NCBI RefSeq assembly: GCF_021155775.2 | Contig: NC_060233.1 | Location: 23,167,456-23,231,455, forward strand | DNA: 64,000 nt | DNA from: Neodiprion pinetum | Lineage: Eukaryota > Arthropoda > Insecta > Hymenoptera > Diprionidae | Direction: 5' to 3' | Program-made: the position numbers and the translations under genes | Part shown: positions 62,638 through 64,000 of the stretch, piece after piece | How the letters are laid out: the number at the start of each line of letters is the position of its first letter | Numbering within the stretch: position 1 is the first letter of the stretch | The notes under the pieces: generated by a model | What the model was told of the DNA's origin: nothing | Database searches by the model: none | What the model saw: the letters and a program-made list of their open reading frames with translations, nothing else

Positions 62638-63105
62638 TTAATAACAAGACAGTATTCTGTGGTTTTTGGGGTCGCTGATGATGAATCTGAAATCGTATTC
62701 AAAAATTCAAGATGGCATATTCAGTCTGGTCGACATAAATTTCAAATTTGATCGAATACCGTCAAAAACTCTATGCGTGGGTTTTTGGGGTCGGTTATTG
62801 GATTCGCCAGACTGAATTTTCAAAATCTGATTTCAGGATCGTAATCAGCGACCCCAAAAACTTTTAATTTATGTAAAACAAGTATATGTGTTGGAGGGTG
62901 ACTTTCTCTGAAATGAATTATTCCGTCAATTTTCCCGATTTTTTTCGATCAATTTGTTTCTAACAATGATACTTTATATTACATCGCAATAATTACTCTT
63001 GTGTATTGAAAACCTATTAGTATACACAAATCACAAATAACAAAAACCGCGAAGAAATATGTTGAAAAATTCTCTAAATTCACAAAAAATCGATATTAGG
63101 GTTAA
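62638..63105 (-). mobile_element. TTAA/CCC-ended dispersed element (copy D)
   Basis: On the minus strand it starts TTAACCCTAATATCG at 63105 and aligns with 30648-31185. The far end is near a TTAA at 62638. It holds the 'ggtcgctga' motif in both orientations. Confidence 0.6.
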
Positions 63106-64000
63106 AGGAATGCTCAAGTCAGGAGCGATGGAGAAGGTTAGCCGTCAGTTGGCAAACCAACTGAATATCTGTCGAACATTGTGAAATGAGCCAGTTAGCG
63201 ATACTGCAACATTATAACAAGGTATCGATTTCCAAGGGTTGGGATTCTTTTTCTAGGCACCGTTACGATTGACGAAGGCATTAGTTTTAACGAGTTTGTT
63301 AACCGAGAAAATGAAAGTAGTAATTAATGCCGAAGGGTCGAATAAAATCACAACCCTAGGTAAGAATTTCAACTCACTCGGTTCTGATGATACAGCTGCC
63401 GCGGTACCGCTAGTCTGATTGGCACAATTCGCCGCAATGATTTCTCGTAGGAATGAGATGGTTCCTTCAATCAAAATCACTGCGGTTTATTATGTCTAAA
63501 ATCTTCTGTGAATTCTGAAGAAATCATAACGATAACTAGAGTTCAGAATTATTTGAAAACTTTTAAAACGTGGTTTTACCATTTTATCCTGTAGTCAAGG
63601 TTTTTTTTATGAGCACCTCAAGGATTCGGAATTGGGTATAATTTCTTCGAAATCGGACTTTTCCATCGAATTGTATGAAATCTTCCCACATTTGATGGAT
63701 TACTCAAGTGACCACTAAAAATGAATCGTATGGGTAACCAATGAGTTTGTCAGTACAGTATTTATAAGGCTTAAGATTACCAATGTACTATGTTGGAGAG
63801 CTTACCAAATTTCAATCACCTATCGAGTACTTGTAATTTATACAGGTGAAATATAGCATCGGTAAGAAAAGTAATCTATGAATTTAGGTCCATGGAAGAA
63901 CCACCTGACAAAAGAGCCACTACTGAAAGTGGTCAATTCGTCGTAACTATCTAATAAAATATCATGAGCCACATTTTCGAGTTTACGTCTGACCAAAGTA
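63106..64000. other. Non-coding stretch to the window end
   Basis: No exon, RNA gene or repeat could be recognised in these 900 bases. Confidence 0.35.

Noticed and set aside
1..64000. CRISPR arrays, operons, phage or bacterial defence systems
   Set aside because: The DNA is eukaryotic with spliced genes; no regularly spaced direct repeats were seen.

Overview
This is a eukaryotic, almost certainly insect, genomic window. The genes are split by GT-AG introns of roughly 80 bp to 2.2 kb, the non-coding DNA is AT-rich, and both proteins have an animal domain plan. A sawfly-like hymenopteran is my guess from the overall feel of the sequence and repeats, but that part is weak.

Two protein-coding genes can be assembled completely, and they converge. 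(1) 5169-27736, plus strand, is EPG5, the Rab7-effector tether for autophagosome-lysosome fusion. I place 28 coding exons with consistent phase, giving about 2619 residues (the human protein is about 2.6 kb of residues). (2) 31924-43139, minus strand, is a membrane-bound M1 zinc aminopeptidase of the aminopeptidase N type. It has 14 coding exons and 986 residues, with an N-terminal signal anchor, GAMEN, HELAH-18-E and the catalytic tyrosine all present. The two genes are not functionally linked in any obvious way; they are simply neighbours.

The rest is repeats. 1-5168 holds a probable solo LTR (666-1686, GAGG on both sides) and a 2.2 kb foldback element (2218-4380). The EPG5 introns hold foldback elements (introns 4, 16, 22, 25), TTAA/CCC-ended dispersed elements (introns 4, 12) and an ATCGATTA-rich hAT-like element (intron 11). 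The 4.2 kb between the two genes holds further copies of the same families. Aminopeptidase introns hold a very young 548 bp palindromic hAT-type element with an 8-bp target duplication (intron 4), a pair of inverted GCGCATGCGC motifs (intron 3) and a TTCGGAA-rich foldback (intron 1).

43140-64000 contains no coding exon that I can support. It is a gene-poor stretch with a pogo/Tigger-type MITE and several other inverted-repeat elements, many of them second copies of families seen on the left. A 5' non-coding exon of the aminopeptidase probably lies in it.

No CRISPR, operon, tRNA or rRNA was seen. I found no evidence of an exotic new system. The most unusual property is the number of long inverted repeats: about ten arm pairs of roughly 50 to 575 bp, several inside transcribed introns.
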